DNA from: Ensifer sp. MPMI2T
GTDB lineage: Bacteria > Pseudomonadota > Alphaproteobacteria > Rhizobiales > Rhizobiaceae
Length of the DNA stretch: 42,182 bases
Reading direction: 5' to 3'
NCBI RefSeq assembly: GCF_004827385.1
Contig: NZ_SRXN01000047.1
Coordinates: 1-42,182, forward strand
In this document: one piece after another, positions 33,395-41,965 of the stretch
Position numbering within the stretch: the stretch's first letter is position 1
Layout: each line of letters begins with the position of its first letter
Position numbers and translations under genes: made by a program
The notes under the pieces: model-generated
Told to the model about the DNA's origin: nothing
What the model saw: the letters and a program-made list of their open reading frames with translations, nothing else
Database searches by the model: none

Positions 33395-33952
33395 TCAACC
33401 GAGCAACTTCTTCGTCCAGCCCGAAACATCATCGCTGCTGCTCACGTCCGGCTGCACGATTCCATCGATCATAAAGGTCGGGGAGACGTGAATGCCGTTC
33501 TGTCGAGCATATTTGCAATGCCAATTGATTTCCCGATCGAGATCCGGAATTGCGAAGGCGGCCTTTAGCTTGACGCCGCTATAGCTTTCCAGGCGCTCGA
33601 TGATCTGATTGGGGGTAACGTCCAAATTGGGTCAGCCGGCATGATCGACGAATTCGAACTCTTCCCGTTGCGCAGCGACTGCGGCGATGACTGTCTTCGC
33701 GGTCTCCTTGCCACCCTCAAGCGTCGAAGCCGCGATGATGCAGCGAACGATGACACCGGAATACATATGCCAGGGCTGCGACTGCAGGCGGATCTTAATG
33801 GTGACCTTGTCCTCGCCGGCCTGATCGAGAAGGAGGTCGAGTTTATCAAATGCCTTAACCGAGTAAGGATCGGTCGGTTCAAGAAAGACCTCGAAGACGT
33901 GCGGACCGGTGCCCCAGGTGAGTGGATCGGCGTGCCAAGCTGTGTTTGTCAT
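33395..33952 (-). pseudogene. DsbA-like thioredoxin-fold protein with an in-frame TGA
   Basis: The start at 33952 follows an AAGGGGGAA site and reads MTNTAWHADPLTWGTGPHVFEVFLEPTDPYS, then IRLQSQPWHMYSGVIVRC. A TGA at 33632-33634 interrupts the frame after EFEFVDHAG, and the same frame goes on with PNLDVTPNQIIERLESYSGVKL, DREINWHCKYARQNGIHVSPTFMIDG to 33395. Total length without the stop would be 185 residues, normal for this DsbA/FrnE-like group. The usual CxxC site is not present at the PTDPYS position. The TGA makes it a pseudogene unless read through; no reason to assume selenocysteine is seen. Confidence 0.75.
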
Positions 33953-34078
33953 GCGAATTCCCCCTTTTCAAAGCCGCCTGGTTGGATCGATGAACTTCCA
34001 AGTTTTCCAGTTTCGATTTGTCGCTGAAGCGCCCAAGGGGCAGAGCATGAATCAGGCTTATGCGCGCCAAATGAAGGA

Positions 34079-35896
34079 CTATCTGGGCCCTACCAGAACA
34101 ACGGGGTTGTGATCGCTGACCTGCTCCTGCGCATCGGCGTTCAGGTTCATGTAGGTCGCGGTTGCATCCGGTTCTCCGCCGCCGCCCAGCGCGAAATGGT
34201 CGATCGCTTCCCTGACACCGTTGAAGGCATAGGAGGCGGTAAATGCTTCCCCGCGATGGTCGCGGACAAAACGGAAGTTCAGAGGACTCGATCGGAAGGG
34301 GGCCAGTGCCTCGGAGTCCGCGTGATCGTTGAAATCGCCCATCAGGATGATCGTGGGCGGGTTGGGACCATAGCGACGCTCGAGTTCGGCGACGAGATGT
34401 GCGGCCTGGCGTTTCCTGCCCGCGGTACTGGCGGGCCTCGGGTCCTCCGCATTCGTATAGAGGCCCTGATCGCCGAGCTTGGACGAAAGATGAAGGTTTA
34501 CGAACACGAACGATCTGGATCCGATCGTCGCCTCCATAAGCAGCGGCTTGCGCGTCCCTTCGAACGGGTTCGCGTCGTCGTCACAGCGATCATCGCCGTC
34601 GAACAGCCGTTCAGCTCGTCCGACGTTTAGTCCGCTGTCCTCCCGTACCAGAAAGACGGTCCGGATGTTTCCCCCTGGCGCGCCGCCGTCGGTATTCGGC
34701 AATACCGGATCGAGCGCGATCGGCTTGTAGCGCGGACCTCCGGCGTCCGCGATCGCGGTTATCAGCGCTGCTACCGTCTGGTTCGCGGTAACGACCGCCG
34801 TCACGCCTTCACCGTCGTCGTCCTGGACCTCCTGAAGCCCGATAAGGTCGGGGGACTCCAGGTCGCTGACGATTTGTCCGGCGATGGCCGCGAACTTCGC
34901 CGATGCGCCCGGTTGCGCGATCGACATGTTTTCCGCGTTGTAGGTCGCGAAACGCAACCCGCTGGGCAGGACCGGCGGGGAAACAGCGGGAAGGGACGGT
35001 GCCGGGAGACTGTCCGGGTCGATTACCTTGTCCAGGACGACCATGTAGTTCCCGTTCTCGTAGGTCATGATTCCGGTGACGTCGCCGATATGCGTCCCGA
35101 CCGGAGGAGCGAATGGCGGCTGGCCTTTCGCCTTATGGACCGCAACGACTTCCGGAAAGACGTGGCCGGTCCGGGCGAGCGGCAACCCATAGGCCGTCAG
35201 CTCCGAATTATCCAGGAAGGCAGCCGGCGCGACCCAGAACTGGTCCCAACCGCGATCCTTGCGCGACACCACCACGGCATCGTCTATTACTACCCGCATG
35301 CCTTCAAGGCTTTCGAAGTAGTCCCTTGGATGATCTTGCGGGTTGAACGGCGTGTTCGGCTTGTCGGCAAAGGCGATCGGTGTGGTCGCACCAGGCGGCT
35401 TGAACCGCACGGGAGCGGGTAGAGCGGCGGTTCCGGCAACCTCCAACTGGGTAACGGCACCAATCTGAGTGATCGGCAGGAAGGTGTTCCGGTCCTGGCT
35501 CTCGATCGTGTTAACTTCGGTTGTTCCGCATAACGCCACCTGCCGTTCTCGCTGGAGCGGCAGTTCGAGGAACGGCTGGAACTCCTGCGGCCTGCCGGTC
35601 ACTCGCACGAGGCTCCCAAGCGAAGGGATTGTGACGTCGGGTGAGTTGCCTGAAAAGATGAACAGACCCTCGGAAGTCGCGGCGTTCGCATCGGGAGAGA
35701 GAGATTGGATGAAGAAGCCCTTACCGAAGGCTCCGGTCACGACGCCCGTCACAGTTACCGCCTGGTTCGACGGAAGCTGGGTGAGATGGTTGGTTCCCTG
35801 AATCTCGGCGATGCTTATGTCAGCGCCATTGGCTTCAATGATCGCGACAATCGGCGTCGCTAGGACGCCTGCAATGAAGGCAAAACGACGTGACAC
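34079..35896 (-). CDS. Secreted endonuclease/exonuclease/phosphatase-family nuclease (ExeM/NucH-like)
   Basis: A 605-residue extracytoplasmic nuclease. The start is GTG 35896, chosen because AAGGAGGA lies 5 bases upstream and a signal peptide follows (SRRFAFIAGVLATPIVAIIEANGA). Residues 25-150 form an OB-like module (ITGVVTGAFGKGFFIQS type, here VTVTGVVTGAFGKGFFIQS). The EEP catalytic domain is C-terminal (about 315-605), with FATYNAEN, DLIGLQEVQDDDG (catalytic Glu), VFVNLHLSSK, IILMGDFNDH (Asp/Asn), and the terminal SDHNPVV (Asp-His pair). It is complete. In relatives this architecture degrades extracellular DNA. It is transcribed alone, divergent from the 36.4-kb cyclase. Confidence 0.9.
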   Translation of the reverse strand: MSRRFAFIAGVLATPIVAIIEANGADISIAEIQGTNHLTQLPSNQAVTVTGVVTGAFGKGFFIQSLSPDANAATSEGLFIFSGNSPDVTIPSLGSLVRVTGRPQEFQPFLELPLQRERQVALCGTTEVNTIESQDRNTFLPITQIGAVTQLEVAGTAALPAPVRFKPPGATTPIAFADKPNTPFNPQDHPRDYFESLEGMRVVIDDAVVVSRKDRGWDQFWVAPAAFLDNSELTAYGLPLARTGHVFPEVVAVHKAKGQPPFAPPVGTHIGDVTGIMTYENGNYMVVLDKVIDPDSLPAPSLPAVSPPVLPSGLRFATYNAENMSIAQPGASAKFAAIAGQIVSDLESPDLIGLQEVQDDDGEGVTAVVTANQTVAALITAIADAGGPRYKPIALDPVLPNTDGGAPGGNIRTVFLVREDSGLNVGRAERLFDGDDRCDDDANPFEGTRKPLLMEATIGSRSFVFVNLHLSSKLGDQGLYTNAEDPRPASTAGRKRQAAHLVAELERRYGPNPPTIILMGDFNDHADSEALAPFRSSPLNFRFVRDHRGEAFTASYAFNGVREAIDHFALGGGGEPDATATYMNLNADAQEQVSDHNPVVLVGPR

Positions 35897-36397
35897 CTCG
35901 TCCTCCTTGGTATTCGGGAACCTGCTAAGCAAAGCTACGGCGATTGCGAGGATTACCTCTGGGTAACGGGAGGCCAGAACTGCACATACTGCTGGATTGA
36001 ACGTCAATGGCCAATGCAGCCTTGGCGGGAATTTTGGCGTCATTCGCGCAATTGTCAACAACTCCCCGCCGCTGAAGTTCTCCCGTCACCTTACCGCGGC
36101 CCCGACGATTTCTCGGTGCATTGAAAATCGCCAAAGGGTTGTTGAACGTATAAAATTCGTCTCATTGCTGTGTCGGCATGAACGCATCAGAGCGCCGGGA
36201 GAAGGAACGGGCGAGCGGTTACTCTTCGCCGCAGCCTGAAAGGGTGCCACCGCCCTCCTTCCATTCTGGACCGCACATACTTGGCGTAGGACGCCGGGTC
36301 TTTCGGCCGTTTCGCCCCGTGTCGAGTCCTGTTGCTTGCGAGAGCCTCCAGTGCAATCCCAGTTGAAGGCAGAACTTGTGCGGCGTAACCTCCTCCA
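35897..36397. other. Divergent intergenic region, nuclease / cyclase-TPR
   Basis: About 500 bases containing both promoters. Open frames on either strand here are extensions of the neighbouring genes or composition artefacts. I see no LexA box or other named site. Confidence 0.4.
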
Positions 36398-38176
36398 ATG
36401 CCGGACGACGACGAACCAACCATGGTTTCTGCCGGATCCCAAAGGAAACTGGCGGTCATTCTTGCGGCTGATGTCGCAGGATACAGCCGTTTGATGGAAC
36501 GCGACGAGGAGGACACCCACGAGCGGCTACAGACGATGTTGCGCGATGTTGTGCGGCCGACCGTGGAGGGACACAGGGGGCGCATCTTCAAGACGTCGGG
36601 GGACGGCTTCCTAGTCGAATTCGCGAGCGCCATCGAAGCGGTACGCTGCGCCGTCGATCTCCAGCGAGCGACAGCCGAGCGGAACAAGGATGTTACCCAA
36701 GATCGCCGACTGGCTTTTCGCATGGGGATCAACCTCGGAGACGTCCTGGCTGACCAGGAGGACGTTTTCGGAGACGGGGTCAATATCGCCGCGCGTTTGG
36801 AGGCCATGGCCGAGCCAGGCGGCGTGCTTATAAGTCACAGCGTTCACGAGCACGTCAATCGCAAGCTGCCGATGCACTTTGTCGATCAGGGCGAGTGTCT
36901 GCTGAAGAACATTGCCCGCCCCATTCGGGTCTTCCGTGTGAGCTGGAGTGCAAGCCCGGCTTCGCCTGGACAGCGGGGGCGCGACCCGCCGGATGCCGCG
37001 CCTACGCTGCCACAGGTGGCTTCGATCGCCGTCCTGCCGTTTGCAACGCTGAGCAACGATGCCGAGCAAGAATATTTCGCCGAAGGCCTCGCGGAAGACC
37101 TCATCACCGATCTTTCCAAAGTCGAGGGCCTCCTGGTGATCGCCCGTCATTCGAGTTCCGTCTACAGGGATCGCTCGATGGATTTGCGCGCCATCGCCGG
37201 AGAATTGGGGGTCCGCTATCTCATTGAGGGAAGCGTGCGGCGAGCGTCGGCGCGGGTGCGGATCAACGCGCAGCTCATCGACGCCTCCAATGCCAGCTGT
37301 CTTTGGGCTGAACGCCTGGACCGCGACCTTGCGGACATTTTCGCCCTGCAGGACGAGGTCGTCGGCAAGGTGATCAACGCTCTTGCCCACGCCCTGCCGT
37401 CGGCAGGGCCTCTTCCGAGGCGCAGAGTCACCGATCTCGAGGCCTACGACCTTTTCGTTCGGGGGCGAGCGCTCGCGACGCAATCGCTCCGGGAAACGAG
37501 AGCTGCCCGTCCGCTCCTGACCCGGGCCATCGAGATCGATCCGGGCTTTGCCGGGGCGCATGCCTGGCTCGCGATGAGCCACCATTTCGATGCGCTTTAT
37601 TATGGCGAGCCTGTAGAGGAACATCGCGCTGCCGCCCGCACCGCCGCCGCGAAAGCCGTGGAGATTGATCCGGAAAACGCCGACGCGCATATCGTGCTGG
37701 GCTATCTGCGTGCCTATGAAGGCGAGTTCGAAGCGGGAGTGGCCGAGTTCGAGCAGGGGCTTCGCCTTAACCCCAATCACTCTGCGGGTTGGGCCCACCT
37801 TGCCGATCTCCGGGTGTTCGAGGGGCGTGCAAATGAGGCCGTCGAGTGTGCCGAGAATAGCTTTCGCCTCAATCCGTATCCGCCTGGAGACCACTACTCG
37901 TTTCTCGGCTGGGCGCAGTATGCCGCGGGTCATTATCAGGACGCTGTCGAGACACTTCGCCACCCGCAGGCGGGTGGACCCGGATCAAAACGCAATCTGG
38001 CCGCCGCGCTCGCACGGCTGGGCCGTACCGCGGAAGCGCGCAGGGTAGGGAGGAAATTCCTTTCGGAGTTCCCGAATTTTTCGGCGTGGCAGTGGGGACG
38101 GACGCAGCCCTTCCGCAACGATTCCGACCGTCAGCATTTCATCGAGGGCTACATTAAGGCAGGATTGCCGGATTGA
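36398..38176 (+). CDS. Class III adenylate cyclase with TPR region
   Basis: A 592-residue protein of the same build as the gene at 307-2049. Catalytic residues are Asp25 (ADVAGYS), Lys65, Asp69 (SGDG), Asp122, Asn129 and Arg133, all present. A TolB-N-like part (about 205-330: SIAVLPFATLSNDAEQEYFAEGLAEDLITDLSKVEGLLVIARHSS) precedes TPR repeats (AIEIDPGFAGAHAWLAMSHHF, AVEIDPENADAHIVLGYL, GLRLNPNHSAGWAHLADL). The end, GYIKAGLPD, matches the ending of its paralogue. ATG 36398 is used; ATG 36422 is an alternative, and neither has a strong ribosome site. No membrane segment is seen. Confidence 0.88.
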   Translation: MPDDDEPTMVSAGSQRKLAVILAADVAGYSRLMERDEEDTHERLQTMLRDVVRPTVEGHRGRIFKTSGDGFLVEFASAIEAVRCAVDLQRATAERNKDVTQDRRLAFRMGINLGDVLADQEDVFGDGVNIAARLEAMAEPGGVLISHSVHEHVNRKLPMHFVDQGECLLKNIARPIRVFRVSWSASPASPGQRGRDPPDAAPTLPQVASIAVLPFATLSNDAEQEYFAEGLAEDLITDLSKVEGLLVIARHSSSVYRDRSMDLRAIAGELGVRYLIEGSVRRASARVRINAQLIDASNASCLWAERLDRDLADIFALQDEVVGKVINALAHALPSAGPLPRRRVTDLEAYDLFVRGRALATQSLRETRAARPLLTRAIEIDPGFAGAHAWLAMSHHFDALYYGEPVEEHRAAARTAAAKAVEIDPENADAHIVLGYLRAYEGEFEAGVAEFEQGLRLNPNHSAGWAHLADLRVFEGRANEAVECAENSFRLNPYPPGDHYSFLGWAQYAAGHYQDAVETLRHPQAGGPGSKRNLAAALARLGRTAEARRVGRKFLSEFPNFSAWQWGRTQPFRNDSDRQHFIEGYIKAGLPD

Positions 38177-38250
38177 TCGGCTACGACAAGGGGACAGAGC
38201 CTGCTGCCTGTCCCATGAAATGTCCTTTGCTTTGAAAGCATTCAAGCCGT

Positions 38251-38899
38251 CTACAGTCCGCCCATCAACCCCATCGAAGCAATCGCCATCCATACCGCCA
38301 TCGCGATCATCATCAGGTTCTCGGTCAGCGAAATGAAGCCGAGCGGCACGTTGCTCGATCCCCCGACGCAAGCGTACTTCAGCTCCCGTTTGTCGATGTA
38401 GACGGCCTTGAAGACCGAGGCGGCACCTACGGTGCCAATAAAGAGGGCAACGGGGACAGAGACCCAGTTCAGGACGCCCGCGACCATGAGCACACCCGCC
38501 AGACCTTCGGCGTAGGGGTAGATGTAGCTGTATGGCACCCAGCGCTTTGCCAGGACGTCATAGTTCAGGAACATCGTCGCAAAGCTCTCGACGTTCTGGA
38601 GTTTCATCATCGCCAGAACCACCATCGAAAGGGCGATGAACCATTCGGCTGCGCGCAAGGTGAATGGTGTTCCGTTGACGGCATGGCTCGCCGCCATCGC
38701 CGTGAGTGCGGTCAGCGTGAACAACACGATAACCGAGCGGTAGCTGGTGGCCTTCGGATCGGCCACCGGTCCCGAGAAAACGGCGCAAATCGTCGTAGCC
38801 ACCGACCCGCTTGCCATCGATGAAGACCTGAGGCGTTGTCGGCACGCCGTGCTGCGCCTTGAAGGCGTCCGTCTCCTCGCGGGGTGTGAACTCGGTCAA
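38251..38899 (-). pseudogene. Glutaredoxin-MauE/DoxX-like fusion, truncated and frameshifted
   Basis: The 3' part (38251 to about 38770) encodes a membrane protein with four hydrophobic segments of the MauE/DoxX redox-associated type (VIVLFTLTALTAMAASHAV, WFIALSMVVLAMMKLQ, VPVALFIGTVGAASVFKAVY, NLMMIAMAVWMAIASMG). Upstream, in a different frame, lies the second half of a glutaredoxin (REETDAFKAQHGVPTTPQVFIDGKRVGGYDDLRRFLG). Homologous fusions join the two directly; here the frame is shifted near 38770 (two bases missing or one extra). The first half of the glutaredoxin, including the CPYC-type active site, is missing beyond about 38899. The membrane part could still be made from MASGS at 38817. 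Confidence 0.75.
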
Positions 38900-39180
38900 G
38901 TCGGCCGCGGAGGGCTTCCGGTCACTTCATCGATTAGGGCGAGTGTTTCGACCAGCCAGCGATTGACCTCGCGACCTTTGGCGCGGATGCAGACGCCCGC
39001 GAACTGCTCGTATCGATTGCGCACCACGAACTCACAGCGGGTAGGGCGCGAGGCAGCGAGGAAGCGATCGAGAGCGAATGCAGCCTCCTTGCCGCAGCGG
39101 TAGGTGCCGCCGTCGCGATCCTCGCAGCTCTGCCAGCTCTCCGGTGGTCGATTCCGTGCAGAGGTCGCGTACCGCGATCG
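38896..39180 (-). pseudogene. Thermonuclease (SNase)-like fragment, frameshifted and 3'-truncated
   Basis: On the minus strand the sequence reads GTRPLHGID and, after a one-base loss near 39150, APESWQSCEDRDGGTYRCGKE followed by AAFALDRFLAASRPTRCEF and VVRNRYEQFAGVCIRAKG, then VNRWLVE. This matches the core of thermonuclease-family proteins common in rhizobia (GIDAPE, RYGR-like RYEQF, WLVE). After VNRWLVE the similarity ends and a stop follows at 38896-38898, where glutaredoxin-like sequence begins. Both genes are therefore cut at the same junction. The family call is by eye. Confidence 0.6.
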
Positions 39181-39194
39181 GCGTGGACTAGAGC

Positions 39195-39240
39195 CGAGAC
39201 AATCGGTGAAGCATTAAGCCTGGGTGGCAGCGTAAGGGCA
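39195..39240 (+). repeat. 46-base repeat of the 5' part of the small gene at 41966
   Basis: CGAGACAATCGGTGAAGCATT and the following 25 bases match 41971-42016 in the same orientation with a few differences and one indel. It encodes the same ETIGEA-SLG start and then breaks off, so it is probably a gene scrap. Confidence 0.7.
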
Positions 39241-39243
39241 CCA

Positions 39244-40185
39244 TCAAGGTAGCAGCTGTTGCTGCTGCTGTTGCTGTTGTTGTTGTTGTTGTTGTTGCTG
39301 CCGCTGCTGCTGGAGCTCAATTGCTACCTGCGAAATCGCTCCCAATTCGTCGCGAGAGATTGAAACAAGCTCTTCGGCCAACCGCCTCAGTTCAACATCT
39401 GCCTTTGAGCGCGCTTCCACGAGCGGCGTGAGTACCTTGCCAATCGCGACCATTGCGCGGGCAAACTGCGGGCTCTCAATGCCGATAAGGTCTTTCCTGT
39501 ACAGTATCCAGAAGCGTTCAATGTCGTCTGGGTACTCACTGAGGGGGTTTGTTGCTCGGGCTAATCTTTGTACCAACGTCGTGGTCTCGCCATAGAGCCG
39601 AACCTTCTTCCCGATTGGGCTGTCATCGAGCGATGCGACAACTGCGCTCCTTTCCGTTGGGACGTACCCTATTTCAGCATTCGCCCATGCCAACTCGCGG
39701 TTAATTCGGTCAAACTCTGCAGTGTCTATGGTATCAGGACTCTGCTTAAAGCTAACTAGCTGCGCCTCAAGTTTGTTAATCTTGTCACGCGTTTTGTCTC
39801 GGAGAGTTATTAGTTCGGTCAGATAATTCTTCCAAAGCTTCTCTTGTCCGGGCCCCGAAAGATTTGCAAAATAGGAAGCAAAGCGGATGCGCAGCTCGAT
39901 GTCCTGGTTAATTGCAGTTGCAAAGAAATCCTTTATGTATTGTTGATGAGCAGCTTGCTGCGAGAGCTGCAATTCTGTCTCTTTTCGCGCGGTTTCGTTA
40001 CGATTCACGTAGAATTGTATGCCGGCAGGCACCAAGATTCCGGCCATACCAACAATAAAGGTCCCAAGAACCATTTTCCAAAAACTGAGCCGTGCTAGGT
40101 ACCGGCGCAGCTCCAGCTCCTTTTCGCTGGACCCATTCACTTGTGCCTGTTCCATGTCAGCGGCCATCGCATTCTCCCCCGTCAA
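39244..40185 (-). CDS. Membrane-anchored coiled-coil protein with C-terminal polyglutamine tail
   Basis: A 313-residue protein not assigned to a family. A single membrane helix (about 36-60, WKMVLGTFIVGMAGILVPAGIQFYV) is followed by a long charged, helix-rich region (ETARKETELQLSQQAAHQQYIKDFF; TLRDKTRDKINKLEAQLVSF) likely to form coiled coil. The C-terminus has three Gln, an Arg and fifteen Gln before LLP. The start at 40185 is followed by alternative ATGs at residues 7 and 11. Its base composition is clearly richer in A+T than its neighbours, suggesting recent transfer. It stands alone, with no operon partner. Confidence 0.7.
   Translation of the reverse strand: MTGENAMAADMEQAQVNGSSEKELELRRYLARLSFWKMVLGTFIVGMAGILVPAGIQFYVNRNETARKETELQLSQQAAHQQYIKDFFATAINQDIELRIRFASYFANLSGPGQEKLWKNYLTELITLRDKTRDKINKLEAQLVSFKQSPDTIDTAEFDRINRELAWANAEIGYVPTERSAVVASLDDSPIGKKVRLYGETTTLVQRLARATNPLSEYPDDIERFWILYRKDLIGIESPQFARAMVAIGKVLTPLVEARSKADVELRRLAEELVSISRDELGAISQVAIELQQQRQQQQQQQQQQQQQQQLLP
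39256..39312. repeat. CAG/CAA trinucleotide repeat encoding polyglutamine
   Basis: Fifteen Gln codons (mixed CAA and CAG), one CGG and three more CAG codons stand on the minus strand. A run of seven identical CAA codons lies within it, a target for slippage. Confidence 0.9.
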
Positions 40186-40760
40186 GACGGAAGCCTCAGT
40201 ACGCGAATTGTGGAATGCCGCATTTGATTCAGGAAAATGCAGGATATCGTACTTTAGTCGTTGCTACTGTATCCAAGGTTACTTCCATGACTGAGACCAG
40301 TCAGTGGACCAACCCACGCAGCCGGTCGATTGATTCCCGTCCTCGGTCGCGCCTTCTGAGATTTAGAAGCGTCTTACGCAGACATCAGCATGTCTAGCTT
40401 AGCCCGTGACAAGCAGCACCTTGAAACTGAGAACGCAAGCGTCCCGCATGGGCAACCTCAAGAGGGGGAGCGATGCCCGCGCGAGCTACCAGCGGCCGAC
40501 GTCGCTCTTTGCCGGTCCCGGTCCCACCGGCATCCTCCTGCGGCGAGGATCGCTAGCAGCGACAGATTTCCAAACGCGATGCCCGCTGCGGGGTTCCTCG
40601 CTCGAAGACGCGTGGGCCCTATGCGCGTGTCTTGTGGGACTAAGGTCCATGGCTCGGGGTAGTCGCCTCCCGTAAACTCGCCTGATAGCAAATGCAACGA
40701 CCAACTGTCGGCCTGTGCCAGGGGCATAGGCCTTTTTTCCCAGTGCTTCCGGCCCTGAGC
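40186..40760. other. Gene-poor region before the SRAP operon 3' end
   Basis: About 575 bases. Open frames of about 90 codons exist on both strands but overlap each other and show no family motif or good ribosome site. No repeat or terminator with a clear stem was found. Confidence 0.4.
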
Positions 40761-41423
40761 CTAAGGCAAAAGTGCCTGCTGGGCATTTTCCACCGGCAAC
40801 AGCGTCATCGCATCCACCGCCAATGGCCGCTGTAGAGCCTTCGCGTCCTTCCAGTCGGCTGTCAGCCACAGTTCGATCTCTGCCGCGTCCGTAAGGATCA
40901 CCGGCATCGCCTTCGGGTGGATCGGCTTGACCAACGCGTTTGCCTCGCACGTCAGGAAGGCGAACAGCTCGTGCTCGCCGGCGCGCGGGTTTTTCATCGA
41001 GCCCCGCGCGCCTTTCCAGGGCGTCCAGATGCCGGCGAAGAAGGCGAGGGGCTGCTTGTCGTTGATTGCGAACCAGCGGTCCGTCTTCTTCGGCTTCGTG
41101 TCCTCATATTCGCAGAAGGCCGTCCAAGGCACGATGCAGCGGTTCTTTACACCGGTCCAGCCGCGCCAATGTGGGGAATCGAGGTTGCGGATATTGGTGA
41201 CGCCGTAATCCGGCTTGCCATTGGTGACCGTCGGCGGCGACGGCATGCCCCAGGTGAGATTGACGAGCTCGCGCTCGCCGTACGCGTTGTTGCGGACGAC
41301 CGGGCCGAATTTGTCTGGAAAGACCTCGGTTGTCGGGTTGGCACGGTTCGTCATGTCGCTGTGCGGCTTCGCAACACGCCACAACTCGTCAAATTCCACC
41401 TCGATGCGATACCGGTTGCACAT
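40761..41423 (-). CDS. SRAP (YedK/HMCES-type) abasic-site protein, intact
   Basis: A complete 220-residue SRAP protein that forms a DNA-protein cross-link at abasic sites in single-stranded DNA. The start at 41423 gives MCNRYRIE with catalytic Cys2. The other active-site residues are Asn in TNIRNL, Glu in FCEYED and His in IHPKAMPVIL; LTWGMPSPP and NRCIVPWTAF are the usual structural strands. Its 5' end overlaps the zinc-ribbon gene upstream by 35 bases, and that gene overlaps a further one, so all three are probably translated as one unit behind the LexA box at 41933-41947. It is the only functional SRAP copy of three in the window. Confidence 0.93.
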   Translation of the reverse strand: MCNRYRIEVEFDELWRVAKPHSDMTNRANPTTEVFPDKFGPVVRNNAYGERELVNLTWGMPSPPTVTNGKPDYGVTNIRNLDSPHWRGWTGVKNRCIVPWTAFCEYEDTKPKKTDRWFAINDKQPLAFFAGIWTPWKGARGSMKNPRAGEHELFAFLTCEANALVKPIHPKAMPVILTDAAEIELWLTADWKDAKALQRPLAVDAMTLLPVENAQQALLP

Positions 41424-41712
41424 CCATCCACTCCGAGTCTCGGTTGATCCGGCCAATCCGCCAGCCATTGTTGCCCTTGTTTCCGCAGCGAGCACAACGC
41501 AGCATCGCCCGAAGATCGTCAAGCGTGGCATCATTGCCGAACTTGCGGGCGATCTCCCAACGGTTGACCCAATTGCCGTATTGGCATGCGGCGCAGCGCG
41601 CGCCAAGAATCTGGTCTTCCCCGAAGTCGGCCAGACGCAGGTGGCCGATCCCTCGATCGGGATCGATCGCGCCCCTCTCGGGAACGAGGTCAATGCTGCG
41701 CCCGTGCCTCAT
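41389..41712 (-). CDS. Small zinc-ribbon protein in the SRAP operon
   Basis: A 107-residue protein starting MRHGRSIDLVPERGAIDPDRGI at 41712. Two Cys-x2-Cys knuckles (ARCAACQYGNW and LRCARCGNKG) about 40 residues apart form a likely zinc ribbon. The segment between them is helical (RWEIARKFGNDATLDDLRAM). It overlaps the upstream gene by 23 bases and the SRAP gene by 35, an arrangement that suggests coupled translation. The name and function are unknown; by position it may help in the SOS response or bind DNA (inferred). Confidence 0.75.
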   Translation of the reverse strand: MRHGRSIDLVPERGAIDPDRGIGHLRLADFGEDQILGARCAACQYGNWVNRWEIARKFGNDATLDDLRAMLRCARCGNKGNNGWRIGRINRDSEWMDVQPVSHRGGI

Positions 41713-41923
41713 CACGTGACTTCCACTCCGGTCGATGCTCGATGCAGAACCAGTTGGCCGCGGCCTTGCCGACTGCAAAGCCGAAGCCGCCCCATTTCGT
41801 GCACCCCGGATGTTCGCAGTAGTGTTCGTAAAGAGCCTTGTCCTTGTGCCTGTCTGCACCTTGTTCGTCGCTCAACGGACGATCTCCCTTGGTCGCATCC
41901 CCAATTCTGGGGAGTTCGCACAT
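41690..41923 (-). CDS. Small Cys/His protein, first gene of the SRAP operon
   Basis: A 77-residue protein. After a polar N-terminus (MCELPRIGDATKGDRPLSDE) comes YCEHPGCTKWGGFGFAVGK and WFCIEHRPEW, a Cys-x4-Cys ... Cys-x2-His pattern that resembles a small zinc finger. The ATG at 41923 is 10 bases from the LexA box, so expression should be SOS-induced. It overlaps the zinc-ribbon gene by 23 bases. I do not recognise a named family. Confidence 0.72.
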   Translation of the reverse strand: MCELPRIGDATKGDRPLSDEQGADRHKDKALYEHYCEHPGCTKWGGFGFAVGKAAANWFCIEHRPEWKSRDEARAQH

Positions 41924-41932
41924 CGGTGGATT

Positions 41933-41947
41933 GTTCTTGTTTTGTTC
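41933..41947. promoter_or_regulatory. LexA (SOS) box for the SRAP operon and a divergent small gene
   Basis: GTTC-TTGTTTT-GTTC fits the alphaproteobacterial LexA operator exactly. It is 9 bases upstream of the minus-strand operon start (41923) and 18 bases upstream of the plus-strand ATG 41966, so it could act on both. The match is seen directly; repression is inferred. Confidence 0.88.
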
Positions 41948-41965
41948 CCATACTATCTCAACCCC

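Noticed and set aside
33632..33634. Selenocysteine at the TGA in the DsbA-like gene
   Set aside because: The TGA is not at the redox-active position and I see no SECIS-like stem-loop directly downstream; a nonsense mutation is simpler.
36611..37963. A 450-codon open frame on the strand opposite the cyclase-TPR gene
   Set aside because: It mirrors a gene with clear cyclase and TPR motifs and has no family resemblance; long antisense frames are expected in GC-rich codon usage.
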